Source of the DNA: Symbiodinium natans
Taxonomy: Eukaryota; Sar; Dinophyceae; Suessiales; Symbiodiniaceae
Direction: 5' to 3'
Assembly (NCBI GenBank): GCA_905221605.1
Contig: CAJNDS010000320.1
Location: 134,003 to 146,502, forward strand
DNA length: 12,500 nucleotides
The position numbers and the translations under genes were made by a program. Shown one piece after another: positions 1-7,635 of the stretch; positions within the stretch are counted from its first letter, which is position 1, and each line of letters opens with the position of its first letter. The notes beneath the pieces were generated by a model. The model was not told the DNA's origin, ran no database searches, and was given only the letters and a program-made list of their open reading frames with translations.

Positions 1-613
1 CGCTTGAGGCTCTGATGTCAGCCGGAACTTCAGAGTGACGCTTGAGAACTGGCCATATTTCCTTGTCGAGGGCCAGTGTCAGACGGTGATAGTCTCCTGT
101 TCCGGTGTGGTAGCCGGACTTGGTAACACCCGGTGGCCTGCGCAAGTCACCGCCTGCAACGTATGCTCCATACCCCTCCCGAACTGGGTAGATCGATTCC
201 GCTGCATTGTCGCCAAGGTCGATGAGGACCCATGTCGGCTTTGGCTCATCTGGCTTTTGAGAGGACATGATGTTGCCCATGTGAACATCTGCGTGGATCA
301 GGTTGTGCTGATGAAGGACCGAAAGGGCGCTCTCCATGTCCTTCACCACTGAATCAAAGGTCAAGCAATTGCTCCGAGTTCATAGGGTCGTACCATTGAG
401 CCTCTTCAGCCGGTGTGGGCGAGGTCGAGTGCGCACGGCTGCCGTCTGCATTCCACGCCGTGAAGGGGATCCTGGCGCCATGACATAGTCCGGGGCTTGG
501 TCGTCCGAGTCCCAGCAAGAAAGGAGAAGGATAAGCACCCCCTCCCTTTCGATGACAACGAGATAAGGCGAGCCAAGCTCTTCGCCTGCACCCACGGCGC
601 GGTGAATTTGCAT
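1..613 (-). pseudogene. Protein-kinase-like catalytic domain fragment, runs off left edge
   Basis: Seen: reading the minus strand from about 379 down to base 2 gives 126 codons without a stop. The frame contains LHQHNLIHADVHMGNIM, a catalytic-loop pattern HxDxxxxN, and about 15 residues later WVLIDLGDN, which occupies the place of the DFG metal-binding motif. Further upstream (about 560-460) the same frame reads GSPYLVVIEREGVL, a plausible kinase hinge strand. Between about 460 and 360 the protein-like reading moves to another frame (EEAQWYDPMNSEQLLD) and then returns, which implies two compensating indels; staying in the first frame gives a stop at 380-382. Known: HxDxxxxN plus a following D is shared by protein kinases and APH/choline-kinase-like phosphotransferases, which move phosphate from ATP. 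Inference: a kinase-like fold remnant or a gene with assembly indels; substrate unknown. The C-lobe continues outside the window. The N-lobe could lie at 614-832 in the same frame (IIGAGATCRLP resembles a glycine-rich loop), after an in-frame stop at 614-616. Confidence 0.55.
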
Positions 614-832
614 CTAGGGTATGCTTACTCGGATGGGACTCCATCGGCCAACAGCGTTTTGGCTCACATCGGAGCAGCACTCATGATAGGCGATCATAGG
701 CAACCGGCAGGTGGCTCCCGCCCCAATTATCATTTCGTGACTGAACTCCTCGAACGGAAAGAATGAGGGCTCAATGCCATCCCGACTTTCCCCTCTGTGC
801 CGTCTAACCTTGAAAAAGTGTTGCGCGAGCAA

Positions 833-1450
833 ATACAGAAAGGACCGGGCCCGTGGCGGAGAGACACGCCTGCCACCGTCCGCTGGGGCCGGAACACACC
901 CACCGCGGCGGCATCTCTAACGCCGGGTGAAGCCCCAGCGCTGGGTATCCTCTGCTCGATGCTGGAACTCAGCCAAAGCCGGCCTGTACAGGCAGCCACA
1001 ATTCTTCAAGCGGCCGGACTAAAAGGGATGGCAGGCGACCGGCCAATCAGCATCTCTCTTAGTACGTCGCTTCGGCTTCCGCCGGAAATTTCACACATAG
1101 TCTACGCTTGTCGCTATCCGGAAGCGTGCGCCTTTGTTATGCAACAGGAAAGGCCAAGCCTGGTCTTCCCTAACGGGCCTACAATGGAGCACCTCTTGAT
1201 TGGGCCGCTGCGCAGCAGGGCTGGAAGATGGTTAGAAACTTGCAGGTGGGTCAGCGTACCGGAGCGGCCGGAGGACCGCGCACGCATTGGTCAAGCTTCT
1301 CTCACGGTACGTGATCGAGTTTTATCGCAGTGCGAGACACTAAAGGGAGCAAGGCTTGTCGGCTCAAAATTGTTTTCAGTTTTGTGGCGCTGTGCCGAAC
1401 CAGCCTGCTGGTCCTAACGAGGCCTCTGCTTTTGCTTAACGGGGCTCCGG
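833..1450. other. Stretch with no supported gene
   Basis: A 206-codon plus-strand opening (797-1417) crosses this region, but no motif, composition pattern or start context supports it, and its left end overlaps the minus-strand kinase-like remnant. A perfect 12 bp palindrome GCCTGTACAGGC lies at 982-993. I see nothing else here. Confidence 0.4.
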
Positions 1451-2419
1451 GTGAAGCTAGCAGGTAGTCGGTTTTCTCCGCGCGCCATGGTTTTCCGTTT
1501 TTGCGCTGTGCATTTTCTTGATATTTGGGATGGAGGCGACTTGAAGAGTGCAACAACTGCGCCCGCTGCAGCCCTTTCCGACTGGTGCACAGGCGTGCAA
1601 ACGAGCACTGGCGTCGCTATCGTCGGAAACCACCTAGTGGCAAGACTTATCAACCCGAAAGGCGAGCGCTTCATGGGCACCTGGATTGGCGAAACGTTCT
1701 TTTACATCATGAGTCTATTGATGTCTCTGCGTGGGATTGGAGCCGTGATGATTGCCCTCGTTCTCAGCGCAGTACAATGCTGGTCTTTGACTACTGCCGC
1801 GGTGGAGCAGTTGCTTTCGTACCAGCCCAGGCACTGCCTTGACAGAGTTTCCTGTCCGGAATCAGCTACAGAGCATTGGCATTTCTGCAATGCAACTGGT
1901 GCCAACTGCATGGGCGATCTCCTCGGCGTCGTGAATGGCGAATCCATTGCAGACTCGTGTGCGTGTGGCCGCTCAGGCCCCCCTGAGCTGGTGGCTATAA
2001 CACAGCAGCGTTCAGCATTTCTCCTAGGCAGGCTTGTCGGTTTATCCACGCCTGTGCCTAGCTACATGTTGAACAATGGTGCTAATAGCGACCTCCTTCC
2101 CATCAGTGCGACGACAGCACTCAACCACCATCTGGTTGCCGCCGTCCTCATTATCGGAAATCACAGCTGTGTCCAGTGCAGGCTTGTCGGGTTACCCACG
2201 CCTGCCACAGTCAAACAATTTAGCCGAGCCAGGTCCCAAGTCCTGGCACCGGGATTGCGCAAGTTACAGCTGGGCATTGTTCACTACATTTCCTCACGAT
2301 CTTCGAGACTCAGCTATATTTCCCGGTTAAGCCGAGGGTCTCTCCTGCAAATCCGCGGCAGGAGAAGGAGTTCCAGTACTTCAGTGGAGCTCTGGTCCCA
2401 ACAGTGGGACGAAGCATAG
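1451..2419 (+). CDS. 322-codon open frame, no recognised family
   Basis: Seen: a stop-free run of 322 codons beginning at a GTG, with the first ATG at 1487; this length is uncommon by chance in GC-rich DNA. It contains one strongly hydrophobic stretch (about residues 82-112, including GIGAVMIALVLSAV) that could span a membrane, and a Cys-rich stretch around residues 130-170. A 27 bp direct repeat exactly 150 bp apart (2028 and 2178) makes an in-frame echo, RLVGLSTP and RLVGLPTP. No domain is recognised. It overlaps the kinase-like reading at 1525-1842 in a different frame. Possibly an exon, possibly a chance opening in repeat-derived DNA. Confidence 0.18.
   Translation: MKLAGSRFSPRAMVFRFCAVHFLDIWDGGDLKSATTAPAAALSDWCTGVQTSTGVAIVGNHLVARLINPKGERFMGTWIGETFFYIMSLLMSLRGIGAVMIALVLSAVQCWSLTTAAVEQLLSYQPRHCLDRVSCPESATEHWHFCNATGANCMGDLLGVVNGESIADSCACGRSGPPELVAITQQRSAFLLGRLVGLSTPVPSYMLNNGANSDLLPISATTALNHHLVAAVLIIGNHSCVQCRLVGLPTPATVKQFSRARSQVLAPGLRKLQLGIVHYISSRSSRLSYISRLSRGSLLQIRGRRRSSSTSVELWSQQWDEA
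1525..1842 (+). pseudogene. Weak kinase-like catalytic-loop fragment
   Basis: Seen: in this frame the translation reads ALHGHLDWRNVLL and, about 30 residues later, TMLVFDYCRGGAV before a stop at 1840-1842. The spacing and pattern resemble HGDLxxxNVL plus a metal-binding Asp in APH/choline-kinase-like proteins, except that the expected catalytic Asp is His (codon CAC). No N-lobe is recognisable upstream. The same DNA is also open in another frame (1451-2419), so only one of the two can be real. Inference: an old, inactive kinase-like copy facing the minus-strand fragment at 1-613. The match rests on short motifs and may be chance. Confidence 0.22.
2028..2204 (+). repeat. 27 bp direct repeat, copies 150 bp apart
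   Basis: Copies at 2028-2054 and 2178-2204 both begin GCAGGCTTGTCGG and end CCACGCCTG; 25 of 27 bases match. The DNA between copies is not clearly duplicated, though short echoes exist. The period is close to that of the tandem duplication at 2990-3290, so both may be relics of one ~150 bp repeat family; this link is inference. Confidence 0.5.
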
Positions 2420-2531
2420 CGGATGGAACCTCTACACTGTAAAGCCATTGTCCTATGAATGTGGCATTGAGTTTGAGCTCCTCTTGGTGAGCTCCTCTCC
2501 GCGGCTGCTATGTGCTATTCCTACAGGTCAC

Positions 2532-2723
2532 AGTTAGTACGAGCGGGAACGCTGTGTGCTGCTTCTGCAGTCAGTAAGAGCGAGAAAGCTGCAGTAACGT
2601 GGGCTCTGGTGCAGGCGGCCTCCTTTGGGCAAATTCTCTCTGGGCAATGCAATTTTGTACATACGTGAGTTGCTTTTGGTTTCTCTTCTGGCTAGGCCAC
2701 AGTTAGTACGAGCGAGAAAGCTG
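2532..2723 (+). repeat. Three copies of a 23 bp motif
   Basis: Copies at 2532-2554, 2569-2591 and 2701-2723 share the core AGTYAGTAMGAGCGRGAA followed by MGCTG. The first and third copies also share a preceding CAC and a similar following GTRTGCYGC. Spacing is irregular (37 and 132 bp), so this is not a simple tandem array. Function unknown. Confidence 0.6.
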
Positions 2724-2767
2724 TATGCCGCCCGGAGGGCTGCCTTTTCTCATGTATGTACGAAAAT
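2652..2767. repeat. 18-19 bp inverted repeat around a 79 bp spacer
   Basis: The arm at 2652-2669 begins ATTTTGTACATAC. The reverse complement of 2749-2767 begins ATTTTCGTACATAC; the arms differ by one inserted base and one substitution. The spacer holds the third copy of the 23 bp motif. It could form a stem-loop or be the ends of a small element; no target-site duplication is evident. Confidence 0.5.
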
Positions 2768-2989
2768 GCCGGACTGAGGTGTATCCTCTCCGCTTTCAGT
2801 GTCATTTTTCTGCAGCGGTGCACTTGCTTTTGGCAGTTCGCTGCGGGGTGCCTCCCAGTTAGAAGATGAGGAGGTGGACGCTAGGCGTAAGTTTCACTGT
2901 TTACCCAGTGACTCTTCGCCGCGTGGGAAACAAACACTAAAGGGAGCCTTTTGATTGGCGTGGTGAGTCTCCGTTGCTGCTGATCAGGC

Positions 2990-3290
2990 CCTTGATGCAA
3001 CTACAGCAGAGCACTTACAGATCAAGCAACGGTCTGCCTTGTGCTACCTATGAAGCAACCCTGTCAATTGTCTGCCCATCGTTCAGGGCTCAGAGCTGAA
3101 GGTGTTTACCGCGCTCTTGCGCCTGCTGCCTGGCCCTAGATGCCACTACTGCTGGGCACATACAGACCCTGTGTGCCACAATCTACCTTGCGTCACATAT
3201 GGAGCAATCCAGCTGATTGTATGCCATTGTTCAGGGACCAGAGCTGACGGTGTATACCGCGTTCATGCGATTATGTGTTTACGGACTGAG
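2990..3290 (+). repeat. Old tandem duplication, ~147 bp unit, two clear copies
   Basis: Unit 1 (~2990-3133) and unit 2 (~3135-3290) align over most of their length: GATGCAACTAC with GATGCCACTAC (2994, 3139), CTGCCTTG with CTACCTTG (3034, 3183), GTTCAGGG (3081) with GTTCAGGG (3229), and AGAGCTGAAGGTGT with AGAGCTGACGGTGT (3093, 3241). By eye about three quarters of bases match, with small indels. A third, much weaker start (GATGCCACCC) at 3294 suggests the array was once longer. Confidence 0.65.
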
Positions 3291-3866
3291 TCTGATGCCA
3301 CCCTTGGGACATGCTTGAACTCTGCATGTTTTCCTGCGCATGACCCTGCCAGCATCGGAATAGTCAGTCTCGCTTTGACCGTAGACCTAAGATTGTTATT
3401 TCTTTTGGGATAAGCTCTTGAACTCCCGGACTTCATGCCCGCTGTAAATCCTCTCTCTCTGAGATGAGGTGTGCTTGGAAGTTGCTGGGGACTGCACCTT
3501 GTTTCTTCTCACACATGTACAGACACTATTTGTAGACTTACAGCTTTCATATCCCGGGTGAATTTGGGGTCCTCGGAAACCTGGCTTTCTTACTGGCTTG
3601 TATGCAGCTCTGCCGTGTCTGCTTTGCAGTACGCTGCGGGACACATTTTGCTGCACTCACCTGTAGTGCACGCATAGCCGACGCAATGCGAGGCTCTTGT
3701 CTCAGTCGACTCGATCCTCCGCAGCGGTGCAACACTAGCCTAAGAAGTTTTCGTTAAGACTGTGTCGGTAACCGTCTAGCTCAGAAGCTTTGTAGCTTAG
3801 AGAGCCAAATCTTTCTTGCTTGTAGCGTAGCGTTGTGCCCCCCTGTTTGTTTGTAGCTCTGTAGCT
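3291..3866. other. Non-coding stretch upstream of the Cys/His-rich frame
   Basis: No protein-like frame was found. Short TAGCT-containing motifs recur at 3776-3870. Pyrimidine-rich stretches followed by AG (for example CTGTTTGTTTGTAG ending near 3856, about 10 bases before the ATG at 3867) would suit a trans-splice acceptor if the next frame is a gene; this is inference. Confidence 0.35.
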
Positions 3867-4892
3867 ATGAGTGCCTCCAGGAGGGCCCGTGCCTCTTCCT
3901 CAGCGCCATGGCCATGGGTGGGATCAATTGGCAGCGACCCAGTGGGTCCAGAGTACCCCCGTCGAGTCGACCAAGAAAGCCAGGATGTCCTCGACCAGGC
4001 CGTCCGCGAGGAGCTTTCCCGTAGCACGGTGAATTTCTTTATGCACATCCTCGTCAAGTTCGGCGATGATTCAGAGTCTGGATCAGCCAGTGACAGTGAC
4101 AAAACGGACTTAGGTCCTGAGCCTGCCTTTGGGGGGAAGTTCCCACTCGCGAGGATCGCTCTGGCAGGGATCCCGCTGCCCAGGCCGACAGTGTCGAGCC
4201 CAACCCTCCCGTGGCCGAGGCCACCCCGGAATCTGCTGGTAGTACCATCCCGTGTACTCCTCAAGTTGAGACAGTCGACGGCTACGACTGGGGCACGCAC
4301 TCGACGTCTGCAGCCGGGTCCAGTGGACCTGCCGTTACCACAACGGGCCCAGTGGGCGTAGAGAATCTGGCAGCCCTTGTGGCTGATGTGGCGGCGAGAG
4401 TCTCCCGGGAGCTTACGCCGCAAGTTTTCACGAACCAACGGGACGTTCCCGAGCCGGCGGAGGAGCCTGGGTACGGCGCAGTGGGGGACTACAGGAACGA
4501 CCCGGATATTTTGGCATCGTGCCAGCGAGCCGTCGGCCCTCCCAGGCTCCGCAAGGAAGACGTTCTTCCTCTGAAAAAAACCCGTATGACGAAGCCTGGC
4601 GTAGTACGCCCAAAACCGCCTGAAGTTCCCCTTTTTGATCCATCTCCCGGAGGGAGTCCCTCCAGTATGGGAGTGGCCATATTATGATGTGCATTGGTGC
4701 TTGGTGAAGCTCCCGGAACTTCGAGGGTGCTTGGCATGCCAATTTTGGTGCACCAACTGCCGAGCACGCCGGTGCGGCCAAGAGGCAGTGCCTCATTGCG
4801 AGCCTCATAGACACCACGAGTGTCATGAGTGCTACCAAGCCAGGAAGCAAGGTCGTCCCTTGCGGTTCTATCGACACGGCGGCCGCCGCTGA
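3867..4892 (+). pseudogene. Unknown ~340-residue protein with C-terminal Cys/His-rich domain, two frame changes
   Basis: Seen: an ATG at 3867 opens a Ser/Arg-rich start and an acidic run (DDSESGSASDSDKTD). At the G6 run 4131-4136 the protein-like reading moves to a second frame, which continues Pro/Thr/Glu-rich and ends at 4685-4687. Near 4626-4650 it moves again to a third frame with WEWPYYDVHWCLVKLPEL and then a compact Cys/His cluster to the stop at 4890-4892. The cluster pattern is CxxC-x3-CxxC-x4-C-x6-HC-x2-H-x2-HH-x-CxxC, enough ligands for two zinc ions. The reading looks real because composition stays consistent across both joins. Known: such clusters bind zinc in many unrelated proteins. 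I recognise no family. Inference: a cellular gene, or an accessory frame of a mobile element on the same strand as the gag unit about 440 bp downstream. Whether the breaks are mutations or assembly errors cannot be told here. Confidence 0.45.
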
Positions 4893-5149
4893 GCCCTCTC
4901 AAAAGGGGCAAGTCGGCCTCGGTTTCGGCGACCTGGGGAGACGATGTTCCTCCCCTCTAACAATCGTTCGTCAGCCCAAAAAGGACGGTGCGAGGGCTCA
5001 GTCTGGGGAGCCGGGTCGGCTGTTTCAGTTCAGGTTGCTCGTGGGTTTTGCTCTGTTTTGACGTGTGGTTCACGTACAGTCACCGCGCCTGGTAGGCCGA
5101 CATTCAGTCCTGAACATGTGCCGGGTAGGCCTCATGCACGGGTCGTGCT
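4893..5149. other. Short gap between Cys/His-rich frame and retroelement
   Basis: No convincing frame. A 15 bp sequence GCACGGGTCGTGCTT (5136-5150) is repeated with one change at 5166-5180, a 30 bp spaced duplication that straddles the proposed left edge of the retroelement and makes that edge uncertain. Confidence 0.35.
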
Positions 5150-5256
5150 TGTTAACATGTTTTCTGCACGTGTCGTGCTTCATCTTGCTGTCTCGGCTCG
5201 TCTTTCGGCTGCAGGATTCTTTCTGACAAGTCTGTGTTCTTCACCGATAGTTTTCA

Positions 5257-5386
5257 CCCCATAGTAGTAGCGAACTTCAGGACTTTCTTGTTTGCCTGCG
5301 TGTCAAAGTGTCTCCGCGTGTAGGTTGAGCCATGGCAGGTGTAGGCATGAGGGACCTGATCACTCCACTTCTGCTGGGGCTGAACC
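5257..5386 (+). repeat. Upstream copy of terminal direct repeat, with gag start codon
   Basis: It matches 8532-8661 base for base without gaps (offset 3275). Differences are single bases at 5260, 5272 and 5304 plus a diverged block at ~5362-5370. It includes TAGTAGTAG, CTTTCTTGTTTGCC, CCGCGTGTAG and the context GAGCCATGGCAGG, where ATG at 5332 opens gag. The AG just before GTTGAGCC could be a trans-splice acceptor. Confidence 0.85.
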
Positions 5387-5670
5387 CAACGCTTGGGCAA
5401 GGGCACTATGGCACACTGGGCAACATGCCATTCCCACCACCCGGGAGGGATGGTCACCCAGCTTCACAGGATGCAACGCAAACACCTGCACAAGTGCACG
5501 CCGCAGGTGGAGTGGGCTTTGCATCGGACATGGCTGCGGGAAGGGCATCTGGAGGTGGGGACCCAGCACAAGGCACACCCCAGGTGTCGACCACCACTGA
5601 TGGTGGGACGATTGTAAGTGCGCCCCGAAGTGCGCTACCACGAAGCATAGCTCCGCCCCGCATCAAGTGA
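5332..5670 (+). pseudogene. Gag N-terminal segment
   Basis: Seen: ATG at 5332 in a strong context (GAGCCATGG) opens 112 codons, including LGLNPTLGQGHYGTLGNMPF and then Gly/Pro/Ala-rich linker to a TGA at 5668-5670. The Leu-Gly-x-Gly-x-Tyr-Gly-x-Leu-x-x-Met-Pro pattern resembles, from memory, the N-terminus of dinoflagellate copia-like Gag. Role by family: structural protein of virus-like particles that package element RNA. The next gag-like stretch is in another frame, so the TGA or a frame change ends the protein here. It could also be a short stand-alone protein. Confidence 0.5.
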
Positions 5671-5779
5671 GGCCCGTCCGGCTACGGATTTGAGCGGGGT
5701 GGAGTGTTGGGGGGTATAAGGTCAACTGGGGAGACCGTGGGAGCAGAGGGGTTTTGTTACTCCAAGGTCACAGCGGGGA

Positions 5780-6752
5780 TTGCCTACCATCGCCGAAACG
5801 GTTGAGGGGTTTCCTGCAACCGGCTTTCGAATTATGTCGAGGGTTGGAGAGTTTTTTCAGGTGGCTAGGACTGAGGTGCTTCCAGTTGTGCCGTCAGCAA
5901 GCCACCCCGCCAAGAAGTGCGATGCACGCGCGTGCAGGCCCGTTGCCCTTGGGAGATGGGAGTGTGGGTTCGCAGACAGGTTCCCCGCCGCAGGTGGTGG
6001 GTTCACGCAGCACCCCCGCTTCATTTGCCCCGGGCCCCGGAAGGGAGACCCCGTTGCTCAATGCAGAGATGTTGCAGCGCATGCAAGCGTTAGAGCACAG
6101 GGCCCCTTTGTTTTACCCTAGCCAACCTGTAGTTTCTGACAGACCTCAAAGTGGCACGGACTCCGCATCAATCCCTCAAGAGGTCATCCAGGCAGAGGTT
6201 GCTAGGCAGCTGGCCGTTTTGGACCAGCGCGCTACAGCACGGGAGTTAGAGATTGCAGCGCAGGAGCTAGAGATTCAAAGGCTCAGGCAGCAGATTGCAG
6301 AGGCCAACGCTCACAGGGAGCAGGTGTTGAGGACTGCAGCACTTTCGAGCGCCCAGTCCACTGCACGTGTCCCGGTGCCAACCTTTGAGCAGCCTCCGCA
6401 GGTTGCAACGCAGTCTCAGCTGTCTCAGGCTTCTTCTGTGCCCAACATGTCTCAGGTACAAGGTGTTGCGTCTCAAGCGGTTGATGCCAGTAGGAGCGTG
6501 GCCCCCGCTATTCAGGCCACATCTTTTCCAGGTTTGTTGTCGAGTTTATGGTCCGGGTTAGGAGGTTCGCGTAGGTCCGCCAGGGATGCCAGCTCTCCTC
6601 CGCCCGGAAGGGCTGGAATTGTGCAAGCGGATCTTCCCGCGCAGGTGCCACAGGTGCAAGGTACACAGGTGCCCGCGTCACCGCCCGGAGGGGTTGGTGC
6701 CTATGCACAGGTGCCGCATGCCGCCAGCCGCAGCTCCAGGAGGAGCAGCTGA
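5780..6752 (+). pseudogene. Gag middle segment with coiled coil
   Basis: Seen: from 5780 one frame reads VEGFPATGFRIMSRVGEFFQ. At about 5900-5935 the protein-like reading moves to a second frame that stays open to 6752. That part has AEMLQRMQALEHRAPLFYP (~6062-6120), then a heptad-like Glu/Gln/Arg/Leu-rich coil (about 6178-6350, including AREL, AQELEIQRLRQQ), a Gln/Ser/Val-rich linker, the hydrophobic FPGLLSSLWSGLGG (~6526-6567), and a Pro/Gly/Ser tail to the TGA at 6750-6752. The coil would mediate Gag self-association. Known to me: the same order of motifs occurs in dinoflagellate retroelement polyproteins. It is broken on both sides by frame changes. Confidence 0.6.
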
Positions 6753-6777
6753 CAGTGCCATGCAAGCCTCAGGCTAA

Positions 6778-7635
6778 ACAGCCGCCAGGCTTGCAAGGAG
6801 GCTCAGTTCCGGGGAAACTCATGGCCTTGCTTCAGGTAGCCCAGCATTGGATGCACGGTTCTTAGGGATGCAACAGCTGCAAAGCGTACAGTTGCAGCAG
6901 CTCCGGAGTCAGGATAGTGACGCTCCTGAAGTTGTAAAGCCCGGAACCGCAGATTTGCCCAAGTTAGCCGCTCCAGATCCCTCAACAGGTTCCCTAGATT
7001 TCCAGGATTGGCTGCAGTGGGTAGGCGGATTGATGGGTGATCTTTCGGACACTTCGGGCTCATGGTGGGCAGCTGTTTTGCAGGTGAGCCGTGATGCCTA
7101 TGAGAGGTGGGTAGTGTCAAGTCCCATTGAGCGCCTGCACATACAGCCAGATGATAGGCCCGAGTTGGTCGAGGGTAAATGGAGTAGGGTGAATGCCAGA
7201 GCGTGCGTGATGCTGTTGGGTGCCCTGCATGAAACCGTTAAGTCGGACCTCGTAGCCCGTGAAACCACCCAGGTTGCGTCGCAAATCTTGTTCAGGTTGC
7301 ACACGCAGTACCTCCCGGGAGGGACGGCCGAGAGGACCTTGGTGTTGAGCAATCTGCAACATCCCACAGAAGTGGAAGATGCAGCGTCAGGTGTGTTGGC
7401 TTTGAGGGCTTGGGGTCGGTGTTATCAGCGTTGCGTCGATTGCGGTATGAATTTGCCTGATCCCATGGTCTTGGTAAGCGCTCTTACCTCAATGACCAAG
7501 CCAGTGCTCCGGGGAGAGCCGGAAGTGACTTGGCGCACGGAGCTCGTGAAAAGCACTCTGCAACTCCAGGGCGCCCTTCGGAAGAAGCGGTCAGGTCTTA
7601 TCACAGGCATCTGTTGGCTGAGTTTGAGACACTAG
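6778..7635 (+). pseudogene. Gag capsid-like segment
   Basis: Seen: this frame is open from the codon after a TAA at 6775-6777 to a stop at 7633-7635. There is no suitable ATG near its start; it reads as the continuation of gag. Motifs in order: LDARFLGMQQLQ (~6847), DLPKLAAPDPSTGSLDFQDW (~6952-7014), GSWWAAVLQVSRDAYERW (~7057-7110), SPIERLHI, LLGALHETVKSDLV (~7213), QILFRLHTQYLPGG (~7282-7320) and ALRAWGRCYQRC (~7402). Known: a helical Trp-rich block with YxPGG and a hydrophobic W/R segment is the capsid-like region of copia-type Gag (UBN2/retrotran_gag-like). The last protein-like residues are around TELVKSTLQLQ (~7545-7565), after which the reading moves to another frame. Confidence 0.7.

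Larger units (their letters stand above)
2420..2989. other. Non-coding stretch with dispersed repeats
   Basis: No open frame here looks protein-like on either strand. The stretch contains the 23 bp motif copies and the inverted repeat listed separately. I see nothing else. Confidence 0.5.

Noticed and set aside
650-671. GTTTTGGCTCAC resembling the 3' half of the dinoflagellate spliced leader
   Set aside because: Only about ten bases match, the rest of the leader and a following intron-type signal are absent, and it lies within the kinase-like remnant.
797-1417. 206-codon plus-strand open frame
   Set aside because: No motif or start context; its left end overlaps the possible N-lobe of the minus-strand kinase-like remnant, and a run of this length is expected by chance about once in a window this size and GC content.
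3102-3413. 103-codon open frame with several Cys
   Set aside because: It lies across the ~147 bp tandem duplication and the two repeat copies do not conserve the reading.
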